A stretch of DNA of 64,000 nt from Bartonella sp. F02 (GTDB lineage: Bacteria > Pseudomonadota > Alphaproteobacteria > Rhizobiales > Rhizobiaceae): NCBI RefSeq assembly GCF_026929975.1, contig NZ_JANHOK010000001.1, positions 62,001 to 126,000 of the forward strand, in the 5' to 3' direction. Made by a program: the position numbers and the translations under genes. Positions 28,198-37,812 of this stretch are shown one piece after another; within the stretch, counting starts at the first letter, position 1, and each line of letters starts with the position of its first letter. Under the pieces are notes generated by a model, which saw only the letters and a program-made list of their open reading frames with translations, was not told the origin of the DNA and did no database searches.

Positions 28198-28224
28198 GTC
28201 ACGAGCTATTCATAAGCTCGTGAC
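28198..28224. repeat. Perfect 10-bp inverted repeat between yciB and gloB
   Basis: GTCACGAGCT (28198-28207) and AGCTCGTGAC (28215-28224) surround a 7-nt loop. It lies 16 bp after the yciB stop and 23 bp before the gloB GTG start. Neither side has a uridine run, so it may be a Rho-linked 3'-end hairpin, a leader hairpin for gloB or an operator. Confidence 0.7.
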
Positions 28225-28247
28225 GTATTATTCATTGGAGAGAATAA

Positions 28248-29018
28248 GTGTTAATTGAACAATTTATCTGTAGAGAAGATAATTTTGGTGTGCTTATTCA
28301 CGATGAAAAAAGTGGTTATACAGCTGCAATTGATGCACCGGAAGGCAATGCAATACATAAAGCACTAAAAAAACGGAATTGGACGCTTCAAGCTGTTTTT
28401 GTGACACATCACCATTATGATCATGTAGCAGCATTAGCAGAAATAAAACAAATCTATAACGCTACAATTATTGGACCAGAAGCAGAAAGTGATAAAATTT
28501 CTCTTCTTGATAGAACATTACAGCCTGAAGAGAAATTTCGTTTTGGTACACATATTCTCTCTGCTCTTTCGACCCCAGGTCATACGTTAGGAGCCGTTTC
28601 TTATTATTTTCCTCAAGCAAATTTACTATTTGCAGGAGATACTCTTTTTTCTCTTGGCTGTGGTCGCCTTTTTGAAGGAACCCCAGCGCAAATGCTTAAT
28701 TCTTTAAAAAAACTTCGTCAATTACCTGATAAAACACTACTTTATTGTGGTCATGAATACACTAAAGACAATGCACTTTTTGCATTAACGATTGATCCAA
28801 AAAATCAAAAACTTCACAAAAAAGCAGAAGAAATTTTTCAATTACGAGCAAAAAATGCCATGACTTTACCAACAAATCTAGGAGAAGAAAAAGAAATGAA
28901 TCCTTTTCTTCGTTGGGATGATAGTGCTGTGCGAAGAAATCTCGCAATGGAAAAAGAAACTGATGAAGAAGTCTTTGCCGAAATACGGAAAAGAAAGGAT
29001 CATTTTATACCATGTTGA
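28248..29018 (+). CDS. gloB: Hydroxyacylglutathione hydrolase (glyoxalase II)
   Basis: A 256-residue metallo-beta-lactamase-fold hydrolase. The dinuclear metal site motif THHHYDH is at residues 53-59; further ligands are in STPGHTLGAVSYY, FAGDTLFSLGCGR and YCGHEYT. The C-terminal LPTNLGEEKEMNPFLRW segment is characteristic of glyoxalase II. It hydrolyses S-lactoylglutathione to D-lactate and glutathione in methylglyoxal detoxification. The start is GTG, chosen because GGAG lies 7 nt upstream and the frame yields the usual N-terminus. Its 3' end overlaps the next gene by 7 nt. Confidence 0.93.
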   Translation: MLIEQFICREDNFGVLIHDEKSGYTAAIDAPEGNAIHKALKKRNWTLQAVFVTHHHYDHVAALAEIKQIYNATIIGPEAESDKISLLDRTLQPEEKFRFGTHILSALSTPGHTLGAVSYYFPQANLLFAGDTLFSLGCGRLFEGTPAQMLNSLKKLRQLPDKTLLYCGHEYTKDNALFALTIDPKNQKLHKKAEEIFQLRAKNAMTLPTNLGEEKEMNPFLRWDDSAVRRNLAMEKETDEEVFAEIRKRKDHFIPC

Positions 29019-29488
29019 AATTTTCATTAAATCTATTCTTTATTTTCTTTTTCCTTTTAACATCCTCTCACAAAGGAGGAGCAAACAGTACAGATAATAA
29101 TTTTGTTTCAGCTCCTATTAAAAATCTAAGTATCGTTGAGAATTTTCCTTTAACAGAAGATTTTCTTTCTAAAATAGAACAAATTCAAAAAGAAATTAAA
29201 AATTTACCTTCAGAATCTATAACACCTTATGCAGAAAATGATAATAGTATTAACGGGCTCGTTGCTTATGTATCTGCTCAACAAAAACTAAGTGATATTT
29301 TAGAAAAAAATAATATTTCACCAAAAGATTATGTTATTGGGTTAATGGCACTCCAAATAACATTGGCTACTGTATCAGCTCTTGAAAATGAAGATTATTT
29401 TTTTGATAAAAAAACGACTCTCTCCCAAAGTAATGTGGAGTTTGGTAAGAAGCATATTAGCCGCATTCGCACTATATTAGATAATTAA
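29012..29488 (+). CDS. Exported protein of unknown function
   Basis: A 158-residue protein with a hydrophobic N-terminal signal sequence (LKFSLNLFFIFFFLLTSSHKGGANS, cleavage probably near residue 25) and a mostly helical mature part, including KIEQIQKEIKNLPSE and YVIGLMALQITLATVSALENEDYF. No catalytic motif is recognised. It overlaps the end of gloB by 7 nt with an AAAGGA ribosome site inside gloB, so it is probably co-expressed with gloB. It ends next to the convergent parB stop. No family assignment is made. Confidence 0.65.
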   Translation: MLKFSLNLFFIFFFLLTSSHKGGANSTDNNFVSAPIKNLSIVENFPLTEDFLSKIEQIQKEIKNLPSESITPYAENDNSINGLVAYVSAQQKLSDILEKNNISPKDYVIGLMALQITLATVSALENEDYFFDKKTTLSQSNVEFGKKHISRIRTILDN

Positions 29489-30415
29489 TTATTTTTGTAA
29501 ACGTCGGCAAATATCATCCAATTGTTCTAGTGAAGAATAATGGATTTTTAAATCACCGCCTTTTTTACTATGCCGAATAACAACTTTCATTCCAATAACA
29601 TCAGAAAGTAATTTTTCTAAAGATTTTGTTTCGGCATTTTTCTCTATTGTCGTTTGTTTTGTAACTTTTGAATCTCCTTGTTTATGTACAAGCATTTCTG
29701 CTTGACGAACAGAAAGTCCTTCACGAATAATTTTTTCAGCTAAACTTTGCGGATCATCAACAGTAATAAGACAACGAGCATGCCCTGCTGAAAGTTGTCC
29801 TTCTATTAGAAATTGTTGCACTTTTGCTGGAAGTTTTAATAAGCGAAGGGTATTAGCAACATGACTTCGACTTTTTCCAATAATTTGTGCTAAATCTGTT
29901 TGGGTATAATTATGTTCATTAAGCAAAATTTGATATCCCATCCCTTCTTCTATAGGATTAAGATCTGTACGTTGAACATTTTCAATAATAGCTAATTCTA
30001 AAGCTGTTTTATCATCTACATCACGAACAATAACAGGCAACTGATTTAAATTTGCTCTTTGTGCAGCGCGCCATCGCCGTTCACCTGCAATTAATTCAAA
30101 ACGATTGGGATGATCTCGCAGTGGCCTTACAATAATAGGCTGAACAATACCATGTTGACTGATAGATTGTGCTAAATCGTCAAGTTCTGAATCCGTAAAA
30201 TAACGTCTTGGGTTATTGGGATTTCGCGAAATAAATTCAATAGGAACAATTTGTTCAAAAGCTGTATTATTTGTAGAAACTGAAGAAACTATATTTGTAT
30301 CAGATTTCAATTTAGTATAATGCGATGAATCTACAGAGCTTGGATTTAAATTTATATCTCCAATCAACGCTGCTAATCCGCGACCTAGTCTTTTTTTAGA
30401 TTGATCCTCACTCAT
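29489..30415 (-). CDS. parB: Chromosome-partitioning protein ParB
   Basis: A 308-residue ParB. The N-terminal KKRLGRGLAALIGD segment binds ParA, the ParB/Srx domain has FELIAGERRWRAAQRA, and the IENVQRTDLNPIEEGMGYQIL box is followed by a helix-turn-helix with QIIGKSRSHVANTLRLLKLP. A C-terminal dimerisation domain follows. ParB binds parS, loads and spreads, and works with ParA and SMC to segregate the replicated origin. It follows parA by 44 bp. Three parS-like sites are in this window. Confidence 0.95.
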   Translation of the reverse strand: MSEDQSKKRLGRGLAALIGDINLNPSSVDSSHYTKLKSDTNIVSSVSTNNTAFEQIVPIEFISRNPNNPRRYFTDSELDDLAQSISQHGIVQPIIVRPLRDHPNRFELIAGERRWRAAQRANLNQLPVIVRDVDDKTALELAIIENVQRTDLNPIEEGMGYQILLNEHNYTQTDLAQIIGKSRSHVANTLRLLKLPAKVQQFLIEGQLSAGHARCLITVDDPQSLAEKIIREGLSVRQAEMLVHKQGDSKVTKQTTIEKNAETKSLEKLLSDVIGMKVVIRHSKKGGDLKIHYSSLEQLDDICRRLQK

Positions 30416-30459
30416 AGTTTTTCTCTTTAATTTATTTTATTAAAATATTTTTTTACGTT

Positions 30460-31257
30460 TTAAGCCGCATTTTGCGCTTGCTTTTCTCGTTGAATAACTT
30501 CTGATGCTAATTTTAAATAAGCTTGGCTACCTGCGCATTTAAGATCATAAAGTAAAACTGGTTTACCAAAAGAGGGAGCTTCAGATACACGGACATTACG
30601 AGGAATGATAGTACGATAAACTTTTTCTCCCATAAAAGAACGTACATCTTCAACAACTTGGTTTGAAAGATTATTCCGTTTATCATACATTGTTAAAACA
30701 ATTCCTTGAATTTCTAAAGATGGATTTAAAACAGAACGCACCTGTTTTACCGTTTCAAGTAATTGGCTTAATCCTTCAAGAGCTAAAAATTCACACTGCA
30801 TAGGAACAAGAACAGAATCTGCTGCTCCCATAGCATTTAATGTTAAAAGATTAAGAGAAGGAGGACAATCAATCAGAACATAACTGAATTTTTTATCCAT
30901 TTTTGGATCATTACATAGAGCTTTACGCAATCTTTTAATACGATCTTGTGATGAAGCTATTTCCATCTCAACACCTAGAAGATCAAGCGTAGAGGGGACT
31001 ATATGCAAATTAGGAACAGCTGTTTTTAAAGCAGCTTCTGCAATTGAGATTCCAGAAACCAAAACATCGTAAGATGATAAGGGGCGATTATTGCGATCAA
31101 TTCCAAGCCCTGTACTGGCATTTCCTTGAGGATCTATATCCATAATAAGAACATTTTCACCAATAGCAGCCAAAGCTGTCGCAAGATTAATTGCCGTTGT
31201 TGTTTTACCCACCCCACCTTTTTGGTTTGCAATAGCGATGATGCGTGTTTCGCTCAT
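30460..31257 (-). CDS. parA: Chromosome-partitioning ATPase ParA
   Basis: A 265-residue Soj/ParA ATPase. The deviant Walker A is KGGVGKTT (13-20), preceded by RIIAIANQ, and VLIDCPPSLNLLTLNAM is the Walker B region. There is no N-terminal DNA-binding extension, so this is the chromosomal (type Ib-like) form. It moves ParB-parS complexes over the nucleoid by ATP-driven DNA binding. It follows rsmG by 6 bp, the usual alphaproteobacterial order. Confidence 0.95.
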   Translation of the reverse strand: MSETRIIAIANQKGGVGKTTTAINLATALAAIGENVLIMDIDPQGNASTGLGIDRNNRPLSSYDVLVSGISIAEAALKTAVPNLHIVPSTLDLLGVEMEIASSQDRIKRLRKALCNDPKMDKKFSYVLIDCPPSLNLLTLNAMGAADSVLVPMQCEFLALEGLSQLLETVKQVRSVLNPSLEIQGIVLTMYDKRNNLSNQVVEDVRSFMGEKVYRTIIPRNVRVSEAPSFGKPVLLYDLKCAGSQAYLKLASEVIQREKQAQNAA

Positions 31258-31263
31258 TTTGCT

Positions 31264-31911
31264 TTACCCTTTACATGATCGTACATGAGAAATTTCTAAA
31301 ATAACAGAATTTTTGTCAACTTTGCTTTGATATTTTAGCAAATTAAATTCCCAATTGGCAGAAGCATTTTCAATTTCTATAACGTAATCCCGACCTTTTT
31401 GCAAAAGAGCAATTGTTTTTTTCTCTAACCAAGGTGATATAAGGTGAAAAAGACTGTCTAATGAAGCTAAACCTCGTGCTGTTATTACTTCTGGTGATTT
31501 TATTTTTTGGTAAACATTTTCGATTCTACAATGATGAACGGTCGCAGGAAGATTGAGTTGAGCAATGACAGTCCGCAAAAAAGCAACTTTTTTTCCATTA
31601 CTTTCAACTAAATCAATATGCCCTCTTTTTTGTTCTTTCATAAAAATAGCGATAACAATTGCAGGAAATCCTCCTCCTGATCCAAGATCACACCAACGTA
31701 AAAACTGACTCTGTAAAGGATAAATTTGCGCAGAATCTAAAATATGACGTGTCCATAAGACAGGTATTGTTGCATTTGATATCAAGTTGATATGTGCATT
31801 CCATTGAATAATTAAAGATTCGAACTCTATTAAATCTTCCATAGTTTCACGTGAAACAGAAGGAATTATATTTAAAAGTTCTTTATATTTTTTTTCTTTT
31901 GAAATAATCAT
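31264..31911 (-). CDS. rsmG: 16S rRNA (guanine527-N7)-methyltransferase
   Basis: A 215-residue class I methyltransferase. The SAM-binding motif is CDLGSGGGFPAIVIA (about 74-88); upstream is QWNAHINLISNATIPVLWTRHILDS, the RsmG signature, and VITARGLASLDSLF follows. It methylates G527 of 16S rRNA. The start shares one base with the mnmG stop (TAATG). A parS-like sequence spans codons near the N-terminus (31843-31858). Confidence 0.94.
   Translation of the reverse strand: MIISKEKKYKELLNIIPSVSRETMEDLIEFESLIIQWNAHINLISNATIPVLWTRHILDSAQIYPLQSQFLRWCDLGSGGGFPAIVIAIFMKEQKRGHIDLVESNGKKVAFLRTVIAQLNLPATVHHCRIENVYQKIKSPEVITARGLASLDSLFHLISPWLEKKTIALLQKGRDYVIEIENASANWEFNLLKYQSKVDKNSVILEISHVRSCKG
31843..31858. 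promoter_or_regulatory. parS-like site 2 (inside rsmG)
   Basis: AGTTTCACGTGAAACA equals the consensus parS TGTTTCACGTGAAACA except for the first base. The 14-bp palindromic core GTTTCACGTGAAAC is intact. It lies in the 5' part of rsmG, within 1.5 kb of parAB. Confidence 0.8.
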
Positions 31912-33779
31912 TAAGCTGATTTAGCCTTTTCACGTCGTTGACGTTGAATATATGTAATAATTAAAGATAATGCTGCTGGTGTCATTCCATCAATTTTTTG
32001 AGCATCTGCAATCGAACGAGGAGATACTTTTTTCATTTTATCTTTTAACTCATTAGAAAGTCCAGAAACACTTTGAACATCAAAAGAAGAAGGTATTTTT
32101 AAATTTTCATCTCTTTGAAGTGATGCAATATCTTGTGCTTGTCTTTCTAAATAAACCGCATATTGCGCTTCTATTTCTAAAGCTTCAACTGTTTTAGAAT
32201 CAATTGATTGTAATTGAGGCCAAAAATGTGAAAGACGTCCTATACTCATATGAGGATAAGCTAAAAGATCATATGCCGAACGCTTAACGCCATCATGATT
32301 TACTTGCAATCCATGAGAAGATGCTTCATTTGGAGTTAAAAATAAACTTTGACAGATTGATCGTGCTTGATCAAGACGTTGTTGTTTATGCTGATAACAA
32401 GACCAACGGAGATTGCTTACAATACCCCATTGATAAGCTAAAGGTGTTAAACGTATATCAGCATTATCAGCTCGCAAAGACAAACGAAATTCAGCGCGTG
32501 AAGTAAACATTCGATAAGGTTCACAAACTCCTCTTAAAACTAAATCGTCTACCATAACACCAATATAAGCTGAAGAACGACTTAGAACTATTTCTTCTAA
32601 TCCACCGACTTTACGTGCAGCATTTAAACCAGCCAAAAGTCCTTGAGCTCCAGCTTCTTCATATCCCGTTGTACCATTAATTTGACCAGCTAAAAATAAC
32701 CCTGACAAAGATTTTAATTCTAAACTTTTAGAAAGTTGTCGTGGATCGATAAAATCATATTCAATAGCATATCCTGGCTGTAAAATTTCAACATTCTCTA
32801 ATCCCTCAATTGTTTTTAAGAGAGAAATTTGTACATCTTCAGGAAGAGATGTAGAAATACCATTCGGATAAATAGTATCGTCATTCAATCCTTCTGGTTC
32901 CAAAAAAATCTGATGTCCATCACGTTCACCAAATTTAACAATTTTATCTTCAATAGAAGGACAATAGCGTGGCCCCAATCCTTCAATAGCTCCAGAATAT
33001 AATGCAGATCGATGAATATTTTCACGAATAATTTGATGTGTTTTCTCATTTGTACGTGTTATGGCACATTCAATTTGAGGTTGTTTTATTTCTTCTGTTA
33101 ATAAAGAAAAAGTTACAGGATCTTCATCTGCTTTTTGTTTTGGAAGAATATCCCAGCGAATTGTTTTTTTACTAAGACGAGCAGGCGTTCCTGTTTTTAA
33201 CCGTCCAAGATTTATACCATATTTTTTCAAACGTTCAGCAAGTTGTATACTTGATTGTTCTCCCATTCGTCCAGCAGACCATTTTTTATCTCCAATATGA
33301 ATGAGACCACGTAAAAATGTTCCCGTCGTTAAAACAACCGCACCAGAAAAGACATTTCCTTGCTTCTTTAAAAGAACACCTGAAACACAATTTTCTTTTA
33401 CAATTAAATCAACAACCTCGTCTTCAATAAGAGTTAAATTATCTTGTTCTTGGAGAAAATTTTGAATTGCTTTTTTGTACAATTGCCGATCAGCTTGTGT
33501 ACGCGGACCTCTTACTGCTGGCCCTTTACGTCTATTAAGAAGACGAAATTGAATTCCTGCAGCATCTGCTGCTCGTCCCATAAGGCCATCTAAAGCATCT
33601 ATTTCGCGAACTAAATGCCCTTTTCCAAGTCCACCAATAGCGGGATTACAAGACATTGTTCCAATTTCTGATATTTTATAGGTAATAAGGGCTGTTTTCG
33701 CTCCAGTACGTGCTGAAGCTGAAGCAGCTTCACAACCAGCATGACCACCTCCAACAACGATGACATCATACAATTGCAT
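31911..33779 (-). CDS. mnmG: tRNA uridine-5-carboxymethylaminomethyl modification enzyme MnmG
   Basis: A 622-residue FAD protein of usual length. The FAD motif is [19 protein letters not shown] (about 8-26), [25 protein letters not shown] is the invariant GidA block, and [11 protein letters not shown] and [28 protein letters not shown] (about 365-392) complete the family pattern. With MnmE it installs the cmnm5 group at U34 of several tRNAs. It lies between mnmE and rsmG in the classical origin-linked cluster. Confidence 0.96.
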   Translation of the reverse strand: MQLYDVIVVGGGHAGCEAASASARTGAKTALITYKISEIGTMSCNPAIGGLGKGHLVREIDALDGLMGRAADAAGIQFRLLNRRKGPAVRGPRTQADRQLYKKAIQNFLQEQDNLTLIEDEVVDLIVKENCVSGVLLKKQGNVFSGAVVLTTGTFLRGLIHIGDKKWSAGRMGEQSSIQLAERLKKYGINLGRLKTGTPARLSKKTIRWDILPKQKADEDPVTFSLLTEEIKQPQIECAITRTNEKTHQIIRENIHRSALYSGAIEGLGPRYCPSIEDKIVKFGERDGHQIFLEPEGLNDDTIYPNGISTSLPEDVQISLLKTIEGLENVEILQPGYAIEYDFIDPRQLSKSLELKSLSGLFLAGQINGTTGYEEAGAQGLLAGLNAARKVGGLEEIVLSRSSAYIGVMVDDLVLRGVCEPYRMFTSRAEFRLSLRADNADIRLTPLAYQWGIVSNLRWSCYQHKQQRLDQARSICQSLFLTPNEASSHGLQVNHDGVKRSAYDLLAYPHMSIGRLSHFWPQLQSIDSKTVEALEIEAQYAVYLERQAQDIASLQRDENLKIPSSFDVQSVSGLSNELKDKMKKVSPRSIADAQKIDGMTPAALSLIITYIQRQRREKAKSA

Positions 33780-33878
33780 TTTAAATTCATCCTAATAAAA
33801 TAATTAAAACAACTCTATAAAATAAAAAGAGTTTATAAAATACATGATCTTGATCGTATCTGTCTATGAAATAATAAA

Positions 33879-33894
33879 TGTTTCACGTGAATCA
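33879..33894. promoter_or_regulatory. parS-like site 3 (between mnmE and mnmG)
   Basis: TGTTTCACGTGAATCA matches the parS consensus at 15 of 16 positions (T for A at position 14). It lies in the short gap upstream of mnmG, at the very 3' end of mnmE, and is 2.6 kb from the candidate origin. Confidence 0.75.
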
Positions 33895-35202
33895 CTATTT
33901 ACCAATACAGAATTGCGAAAAAATAATATCAAGTAAATCTTCAACATCAATATCTCCCGTAATTCTTCCAAGTGAATCACTTGCACGACGCAAATGTTCT
34001 GCTCGTAAACTTAAATCAAGAGAAACATAATTGATTGAAGCATCAATTTCTTTAACAGCTTCTCTCAATAGTTGAATCTGCCTTTTTCGCGCTGGAACAA
34101 TATTTCCAATTTCAGAAATACGCCGTAAACAAAAAGACTCTATTTCTTTTACAAAATGATCAAAATTTAAACCTGTTAAAGCAGAAAACTGTATAGGCCA
34201 ATGTGTTTTATCTCCTTCATAAAGGTCAAGTTTATTTCCAACAGACCATATTTCAGCAGATGTTTCAGGTAAATGAACCTGTTGAGGATTCCCCATATCA
34301 CTCACTAAAATAACTAAATCAGCATCCATAACACACTGTTTAGCTGCTTCTATTCCTAACTGTTCAATTTTGTTTTCTGTTTTTCTAAAACCAGCAGTAT
34401 CTGTTAAAAGAATTGGTAAACCAGCAAGGACTAATCTAATTTCTAAAGCATCACGCGTTGTCCCTTCCTCTTCTGTTACAATAGCAACAGACCTTCCAGC
34501 AAAACGGTTAATAATACTTGATTTTCCGGAATTTGGAGCTCCTACAAGAGCAATTTTTATTCCATCGCGTAAAACGCTTGCCCTTTCTCCATCAGTAATA
34601 TGTTTACAAATTGAATGGCAAAGTTCTTTTAAATCTTGCCAAATTTTTTCAGATGAAAAACTAGAAACATCAGCCTCATCAGAAAAATCTAATTCTGCTT
34701 CAATCAAAGCACGTGCTGTCATCAATTTATGACGCCAATCACGATAAAGATTTGTAAGACTACCACTCGTTCCCATAACAGCTAAACGTCTTTGACTTTC
34801 TGTTTCTGCTTCTATGAGATCAGCAAGAGCTTCTGCTTGAACTAAATCTATTTTCCCTTCGACAAAGGCTCGACGTGAAAATTCTCCTGCTTCAGCAATA
34901 CGACATCCAGTAAATGTGGATAATTCATCAAGAAAACGGCTAACGACAGCTTTTCCTCCATGGAGGTGAAATTCAGCACAATCTTCACCTGTAAAACTGT
35001 GAGGAGCAGGAAAAAAAACAGTTAAAGCTGAATCTAAAAAAGTTCCATCACGAGCAATAAGGTCACCATAATGCATAAATCTTGCTTTAGGAAGAAAACC
35101 ACAAAGCGTTTTAACAACTTCAACAACATGAGGACCAGAAAGTCGAATAACAGCGACTCCTGAAGGTAACAACCCACTTGAAACAGCAAAGATTGTATCC
35201 AC
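33895..35202 (-). CDS. mnmE: tRNA uridine-5-carboxymethylaminomethyl modification GTPase MnmE
   Basis: A 435-residue GTPase. The N-terminal tetrahydrofolate-binding domain is followed by a helical domain with an inserted Ras-like G domain: G1 GAPNSGKSSI (221-230), DTAGFR, and a GNKLDLY G4-like motif. The C-terminal FCIGK holds the invariant Cys432. It works with MnmG in wobble-uridine modification. 19 bp separate it from the rho stop. Confidence 0.96.
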   Translation of the reverse strand: MDTIFAVSSGLLPSGVAVIRLSGPHVVEVVKTLCGFLPKARFMHYGDLIARDGTFLDSALTVFFPAPHSFTGEDCAEFHLHGGKAVVSRFLDELSTFTGCRIAEAGEFSRRAFVEGKIDLVQAEALADLIEAETESQRRLAVMGTSGSLTNLYRDWRHKLMTARALIEAELDFSDEADVSSFSSEKIWQDLKELCHSICKHITDGERASVLRDGIKIALVGAPNSGKSSIINRFAGRSVAIVTEEEGTTRDALEIRLVLAGLPILLTDTAGFRKTENKIEQLGIEAAKQCVMDADLVILVSDMGNPQQVHLPETSAEIWSVGNKLDLYEGDKTHWPIQFSALTGLNFDHFVKEIESFCLRRISEIGNIVPARKRQIQLLREAVKEIDASINYVSLDLSLRAEHLRRASDSLGRITGDIDVEDLLDIIFSQFCIGK

Positions 35203-35221
35203 AGGATTAACCCTAATAAAA

Positions 35222-36487
35222 TTAAGTATTCATTGAATCAAAAAATTCACTATTGTTTTTCGTCTGTTTTAGCTTATCAATCAAAAACTCAATTGCATCT
35301 GTCACATTCATCGGTGCTAGAATACGACGAAGAACAAAAATCTTATGTAAATCTTGACGTGCCACCAAAAGATCTTCTTTACGTGTTCCGGATTTTAAAA
35401 TATCCATTGCTGGGAAAATACGTTTATCAGCAACTTTACGATCAAGAACAATTTCCGAATTACCAGTTCCCTTAAATTCTTCAAAAATAACTTCATCCAT
35501 ACGGCTACCCGTATCAATTAAAGCAGTTGCAATAATTGTTAGAGACCCACCTTCTTCAATATTACGTGCTGCACCAAAAAAACGCTTTGGACGTTGTAAA
35601 GCATTTGCATCAACACCACCTGTTAAAACTTTACCAGATGAAGGAACAACAGTATTATAGGCTCGACCAAGACGGGTAATTGAATCAAGAAGAATCACAA
35701 CATCACGCCCATATTCAACAAGACGCTTAGCTTTTTCAATAACCATTTCAGCAACTTGAACATGCCGTATTGCTGGTTCATCAAAAGTGGAAGAAACTAC
35801 TTCTCCTTTTACAGAACGCTGCATATCAGTAACTTCCTCTGGTCTTTCATCGATCAAAAGAACAATAAGGTAACATTCAGGGTGATTAGTTGTAATAGAA
35901 TGTGCTATATTTTGTAATAAAACTGTTTTCCCCGTTCTAGGAGGAGCTACAATTAATCCTCGCTGACCTTTTCCTAAGGGGGATATTAAATCAATCACCC
36001 GCGATGACATATCCTTTTCTGTAGGATCTTGTATCTCCATTTGGAAACGTTCATTTGAATAAAGGGGTGTAAGATTATCAAAATGAACTTTATAACGAAT
36101 TTTTTCAGGATCTTCATAATTAATTGTATTGATCTTGAGAAGAGCAAAATAACGTTCTCCTTCTTTAGGGCTCCGTATCGGTCCCTCAACAGTATCTCCT
36201 GTTTTTAAAGAAAAAGATTGAATTTGTGCTGGTGAAAGATAAATATCGTCTGGACCAGGGAGATAATTAGCATTTGCTGATCGTAAAAACCCAAATCCAT
36301 CTTGAAGAACTTCAACAACTCCTTCTCCAATAATTTCAACATCTTGCAATGCTAATTTTTTTAAAATAGCAAACATTAATTCTTGTTTACGCATCAATGA
36401 AGCGTTTTCAACTTCTAATGTTTCGGCAAAAGAGACAAGTTCAACTGGGTTCTTGTTTTTAAGTTCTTGTAGTTTCATTTCCTGCAT
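35222..36487 (-). CDS. rho: Transcription termination factor Rho
   Basis: A 421-residue Rho. The N-terminal helical domain ([17 protein letters not shown]) precedes the OB-fold RNA-binding domain with [23 protein letters not shown]. The P-loop is [16 protein letters not shown] (about 177-192), then [16 protein letters not shown] and [38 protein letters not shown]. It is a hexameric RNA-dependent ATPase that ends transcription. It is the first gene of the leftward origin cluster. In many Rhizobiales hemE is close by upstream; here the upstream gap contains no gene. Confidence 0.96.
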   Translation of the reverse strand: MQEMKLQELKNKNPVELVSFAETLEVENASLMRKQELMFAILKKLALQDVEIIGEGVVEVLQDGFGFLRSANANYLPGPDDIYLSPAQIQSFSLKTGDTVEGPIRSPKEGERYFALLKINTINYEDPEKIRYKVHFDNLTPLYSNERFQMEIQDPTEKDMSSRVIDLISPLGKGQRGLIVAPPRTGKTVLLQNIAHSITTNHPECYLIVLLIDERPEEVTDMQRSVKGEVVSSTFDEPAIRHVQVAEMVIEKAKRLVEYGRDVVILLDSITRLGRAYNTVVPSSGKVLTGGVDANALQRPKRFFGAARNIEEGGSLTIIATALIDTGSRMDEVIFEEFKGTGNSEIVLDRKVADKRIFPAMDILKSGTRKEDLLVARQDLHKIFVLRRILAPMNVTDAIEFLIDKLKQTKNNSEFFDSMNT

Positions 36488-36980
36488 GAAATATGCTCTT
36501 TGGTTTTATTAGGAAGTTATTTTAAATTTACGGAAGATTTAGAGAATGGAACAATTCTATAAGTTGTAAAGAAGCGCCTTTATACACTCAACTCTTTGAA
36601 ACTGCAAGCATAACTCTTAATGATTTCTCCTTAATACATAGTTTTTTAATCTTTTTTAGAAGAGCTATTGTTAATAATTTTTCAATTTTTTTAAATTAAT
36701 AATTTTTTAGAAGAGAGTTTTTTTTCTTATTTAAACCTGTGTTTTATGTGAATTATTATTTATACTCTTTTTTCCTCAATTATATCCACAACTAGAAATA
36801 AAAAAAATATAAGAATAAAATTATCTTAGAACTATTATCCACTATCTTTAAGAAAATAATGGATTTATTCGCTAAGGTTATTTAGTTTGTGCATAAGAGT
36901 AGAATTTTTTCCTTGAATTTTAGTTTTATAAAAAAATACAGCGCTATATACACATGTATTAACAAGGAGTTAAAATTTCT
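36488..36980. other. Candidate chromosomal replication origin (oriC) region
   Basis: A 493-bp, very AT-rich, gene-free gap at which transcription diverges: rho-mnmE-mnmG-rsmG-parAB to the left, ppsR-maf-coaE-dnaQ-polA to the right. DnaA-box candidates cluster in its right half: TGTGCATAA at 36888-36896 is a perfect reverse match to TTATNCACA, and ATATCCACA (36782-36790) and TTATCCACT (36835-36843) each miss one base. An A/T-only-rich stretch around 36668-36715 could be the unwinding element. Three parS-like sites lie within 12.5 kb. It must also carry the promoters of rho and ppsR. The origin call is inference from context and boxes. Confidence 0.6.
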
Positions 36981-37805
36981 GTGACAAAAGAAAAAAAATC
37001 TTTTCATTTACATATGATTTCTGATGCAACAGGAGAAACTTTAATCTCTGCAGGGAGAGCTGTCGCAGCTCAATACGCGATGTTTCAGGCAATAGAGCAT
37101 ATCTATCCGATGATTCGAAATAAAGTACAGTTGCAGAGAGTTCTCGATGAAATAAAACAAGAGCCTGGTATTGTTCTTTATACAATTATTGATAAAAATA
37201 TAAAATTACTTATCAATAAGACATGTGCAAAAGTGGGTATTCCCTGTATTGATATATTGAATCCTATTTTAAATGCTTTTCAATCTTATCTTGGGATACC
37301 AACAAATTTACGTGTAAGTGCGCAACATGATCTCAATGAAGATTATTTTCGTCGTATTGAGGCATTGGATTTTACAATAGAGCATGATGATGGACAATCA
37401 TCTGAAGGATTAATGTGTGCGGACGTAATTCTTATAGGAATTTCAAGAACATCTAAAACACCAACCAGTATTTATTTGGCAAATCGTGGTATAAAAACCG
37501 CTAATGTACCGCTCATTCCAGGGATTGATTTACCACAAGGTCTTTTTAAAGCTAAAAATTCTTTGATTGTTTGTTTAATAGCTTCTGTTGAAAGAATTTC
37601 ACATGTTCGTAAAAATCGAGATCTTGGAGATGGTTTTGTTTCTGAAAGTTATATTGATCGCACCAAGATAGCTGAAGAATTAACTTATTCAAAACGTGTT
37701 TGTGAACGTTATGGGTGGCCTATTATTGATGTTACAAGACGTTCTATAGAAGAAAATGCTGCAGCGGTATTTGAACTTTTATCACGATTTCGCGAAGGAA
37801 AATGA
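36981..37805 (+). CDS. ppsR: Pyruvate phosphate dikinase / PEP synthase regulatory protein
   Basis: A 274-residue DUF299-family protein. The N-terminal FHLHMISDATGETL block and the P-loop-like GISRTSKTPTSIYLANRG (about 153-170) are diagnostic. Family members are bifunctional, ADP-dependent Ser/Thr kinase and Pi-dependent phosphorylase acting on PPDK or PEP synthase. Which target exists here is unknown, but PPDK is usual in alphaproteobacteria. The start codon is GTG with AAGGAGT about 10 nt upstream. It is the first rightward gene next to the candidate origin. Confidence 0.9.
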   Translation: MTKEKKSFHLHMISDATGETLISAGRAVAAQYAMFQAIEHIYPMIRNKVQLQRVLDEIKQEPGIVLYTIIDKNIKLLINKTCAKVGIPCIDILNPILNAFQSYLGIPTNLRVSAQHDLNEDYFRRIEALDFTIEHDDGQSSEGLMCADVILIGISRTSKTPTSIYLANRGIKTANVPLIPGIDLPQGLFKAKNSLIVCLIASVERISHVRKNRDLGDGFVSESYIDRTKIAEELTYSKRVCERYGWPIIDVTRRSIEENAAAVFELLSRFREGK

Positions 37806-37812
37806 GAAAAAC

